Source of the DNA: Peptococcaceae bacterium UBA5356 | Lineage (GTDB): Bacteria; Bacillota; Peptococcia; DRI-13; DTU073 | DNA length: 15,160 bases | Direction: 5' to 3' | NCBI GenBank assembly: GCA_002407935.1 | Contig: DHPU01000017.1 | Span: 524-15,683 of the forward strand | Position numbers and translations under genes: made by a program | In this document: positions 13,817 to 15,160 of the stretch, piece by piece | Position numbering within the stretch: position 1 is the first letter of the stretch | Layout of the letters: every line of letters starts with the position of its first letter | The notes under the pieces: generated by a model | What the model was told of the DNA's origin: nothing | The model's database searches: none | Seen by the model: the letters and a program-made list of their open reading frames with translations, nothing else

Positions 13817-15028
13817 ATGCAGGGTCATTTTTACAAACCAAAATGCAAATGCCCTGACAAAAAGAAATGCAGTTGTGGGGCGAGCTGGGCTTACATTATC
13901 GATATCGGTATAGATCCTCAGACCGGCAAACGTAAGCAAAAGAAAAAAGGTGGTTTCAAAACAAAAAAAGCCGCTCAACTGGCAGCGGCCGCAGCAATCC
14001 AAGAAGTAGAACAAGGTACTTATATCACTGAGTCAGATATTACATTTAAAGATTTTGCAAAAGAATGGCTTTCTTACTATAAAAATAGCGGAAAAGTTAA
14101 AGAGAGCACTGCTAGAATCAGACAACACGAGACAAACAATCTGCTTCCGTATTTAGCTTACAGTAAATTAAAAAATGTTACTCGTAAGCAATATCAAGAC
14201 ATGTTAAATGATCTAAAAACTAAAGGTTTAGCCGATAATACTTTAGCGGGAATTCATGTTACAGGCAGAATGATTTTTAAAAAAGCCATTGAATTTGAGT
14301 TGATTAAAAACGATCCGACCCAATATGCAACTCTTCCTAGGACATTGAAAACTATTGAAGAATTAGAGCAAGAAGAAGAAATAAAATATCTGGAGAAAGA
14401 AGAATTATCTTTATTTCTAAAAACCGCCAAAGAAAAAGGTAAGGATAAAGATTATCTTGTATTCTTATTTCTAGCCTATACGGGAATGAGAGTCGGCGAA
14501 TTATGCGCTCTTAAATGGAAAGACATAGACTTTGACGAAGGTACGGTAAATATCATAAAAACGTACTACAATCCCAATAATAATGTACTAGACTATAAGC
14601 TTTTGCCACCTAAGACTAATACATCTAAACGAAAAATATCTATTGATGAAGTTGTTCTTGAGGAATTAAAGAAACATAAAGCTAAGCAAAATATTATTAA
14701 AATGAAAAATAGAAACACTTACCATGATAAAGATTTTATACTCACTAAAGAAAAAAAGTTCTTAGGATATCCGGAAATTATCAAAACCATAGAAAGTCGC
14801 ATGCGTCGTTTATTAAAAATAGCCGATTTAAATATTTCGCTTACTCCGCATTCTCTACGCCATACCCATACTTCCCTTTTAGCTGAAGCCGGTGTTAGCC
14901 TTCCGGAAATAATGGAAAGGTTAGGGCACAAAGATGATGAAACAACAAAAGCCGTCTACTTACATGTTACAAAGGCAATGAAAAAAGAGGCTTCCCAAAA
15001 GTTCAGCGAACTAATGAAAAGCCTCTAA
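13817..15028 (+). CDS. int: Phage tyrosine integrase, 403 aa
   Basis: Site-specific recombinase of the tyrosine family that inserts and excises the prophage. Domains in order: an N-terminal arm-binding domain with a Cys cluster (C10, C12, C18, C20) and GKRKQKKKGGFKTKKAAQ, a SAM-like core-binding domain (about 74-165), and a catalytic domain. The catalytic set is complete: R225 (TGMRVGEL), K266 (PPKTNTSKRK), H345-x2-R348 (HSLRHTH), H371 (LGHKDDETT) and the nucleophile Y381. Length is normal. ATG at 13817 is preceded by AAAGGACGGTG. It is the last gene before the putative attachment site and groEL end, as expected for an integrase. Confidence 0.96.
   Translation: MQGHFYKPKCKCPDKKKCSCGASWAYIIDIGIDPQTGKRKQKKKGGFKTKKAAQLAAAAAIQEVEQGTYITESDITFKDFAKEWLSYYKNSGKVKESTARIRQHETNNLLPYLAYSKLKNVTRKQYQDMLNDLKTKGLADNTLAGIHVTGRMIFKKAIEFELIKNDPTQYATLPRTLKTIEELEQEEEIKYLEKEELSLFLKTAKEKGKDKDYLVFLFLAYTGMRVGELCALKWKDIDFDEGTVNIIKTYYNPNNNVLDYKLLPPKTNTSKRKISIDEVVLEELKKHKAKQNIIKMKNRNTYHDKDFILTKEKKFLGYPEIIKTIESRMRRLLKIADLNISLTPHSLRHTHTSLLAEAGVSLPEIMERLGHKDDETTKAVYLHVTKAMKKEASQKFSELMKSL
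14981..15026 (-). terminator. Candidate leftward terminator in the integrase 3' end, facing groEL
   Basis: AGAGGCTT (14986-14993) and AAGCCTCT (15019-15026) form a perfect 8-bp stem. Its loop holds a smaller hairpin (GTTC-AGC-GAAC, 15001-15011). Read on the minus strand the stem is followed at once by a run of T (14985-14981). It would stop transcripts coming from groEL. On the plus strand a T-run lies about 16 bases after the stem, too far for a standard terminator. Confidence 0.5.
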
Positions 15029-15058
15029 AATAACGAAGAAATATTTTTTTAGCGGAAA

Positions 15059-15079
15059 ATGTTACCCCTATGTTACCCC
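15059..15079. repeat. Direct repeats next to integrase, likely arm-type integrase sites
   Basis: ATGTTACCCC occurs at 15059-15068 and again at 15070-15079, one helical turn apart. Tandem GTTACCCC-like repeats just after the integrase gene are typical arm-binding sites for integrases with this type of N-terminal domain. The inverted block AGGGGGTA at 15125-15132 pairs with TACCCCCT at 15074-15081. Confidence 0.55.
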
Positions 15080-15080
15080 C

Positions 15081-15145
15081 TGGACATTTTTAAAGAATTA
15101 AAACCTTATATTGCCCGTATTTCAAGGGGGTAGCGTTTTCGTCTA
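15081..15145. other. Probable prophage-host junction (attachment site region)
   Basis: The stretch between the arm-type repeats and the groEL stop codon must hold the crossover site if the prophage is integrated here. It is AT-rich around 15089-15111 and is bounded by an inverted TACCCCCT/AGGGGGTA pair. The exact core cannot be set without the other prophage end. Confidence 0.45.
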
Positions 15146-15160
15146 CATCATACCGCCCAT
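15143..15160 (-). CDS. groL: 3' end of host chaperonin GroEL (partial)
   Basis: The last 18 bases read on the minus strand as ATG GGC GGT ATG ATG TAG, that is MGGMM and stop. Most bacterial GroEL proteins end in repeated GGM units closing with MGGMM or GGMM, so this is very probably the tail of groEL, cut by the window edge. Its stop codon lies about 64 bases from the integrase-side direct repeats. The short length limits certainty, but the motif is distinctive and chaperonin genes are plausible neighbours for an insertion. Confidence 0.7.
   Translation of the reverse strand: MGGMM

Noticed and set aside
13748..14014. Minus-strand open frame of 88 codons opposite the integrase start
   Set aside because: It is antisense to the Lys-rich integrase N-terminus, which gives a Phe-rich artefact.
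15028..15060. Rightward terminator directly after integrase
   Set aside because: A T-run is present at about 15044-15051 but is too far from the stem at 14986-15026 for a standard intrinsic terminator.

Overview
The window is the right-hand part of a temperate phage genome (prophage) in a low-to-mid GC Firmicute, probably a clostridial or related anaerobe. The gene content (DUF2800, DUF2815, a family A DNA polymerase, a VapE/VirE primase-helicase, a VRR-NUC nuclease, an SNF2 helicase, ImmA, a tyrosine integrase) is the usual early region of Firmicute siphophages. Almost every gene has a strong AAGGAGG-like ribosome binding site, and TTG and GTG starts are common. The last 18 bases read, on the minus strand, as the MGGMM-stop tail of the host chaperonin GroEL, so the prophage appears to be inserted just downstream of groEL.

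Layout. (1) 34-11807, minus strand: one long, tightly packed early lytic operon read from right to left. It begins with a Cro-like XRE protein and an excisionase-like HTH protein. Small phage proteins follow (11374-9788). Then comes the replication/recombination core: a 120-aa protein, a DUF2800 Cas4/RecB-like nuclease, a 156-aa unknown, a DUF2815 ssDNA-binding-like protein, an exonuclease-polymerase, VapE primase-helicase, a 59-aa unknown, a VRR-NUC nuclease and an SNF2 helicase. Three small proteins follow, two of them Cys-rich, and the SD of a further gene lies at the left edge. (2) 2332-2580: a mostly non-coding stretch with nine copies of a YGTGAACAS motif, a 29-bp alternating pyrimidine-purine tract, a short perfect inverted repeat and AT-rich DNA. 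It is the best candidate for the phage replication origin. (3) 11808-11964: the divergent genetic switch, with a near-consensus leftward promoter overlapped by a perfect 10+5+10 operator. (4) 11965-15028, plus strand: the lysogeny module, with a repressor carrying two XRE domains, an ImmA-type metalloprotease, a membrane-anchored protein of unknown function and a tyrosine integrase. It looks more AT-rich than the lytic arm. (5) 15029-15160: the attachment region, with two direct GTTACCCC-containing repeats and the groEL stop codon.

How it probably works (family knowledge plus inference): the repressor holds the leftward promoter off, and ImmA is expected to cleave the repressor on induction. 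The leftward operon then makes Cro, Xis and a largely self-contained replisome that could act at the repeat-rich origin in the middle of that operon. The most notable oddities are a one-base frameshift exactly in the Walker A motif of the SNF2 helicase, the compound origin-like region, a perfect 10-bp-arm hairpin inside the polymerase gene, an antisense terminator in the integrase 3' end facing groEL, and two overlapping genes near 11060-11225.
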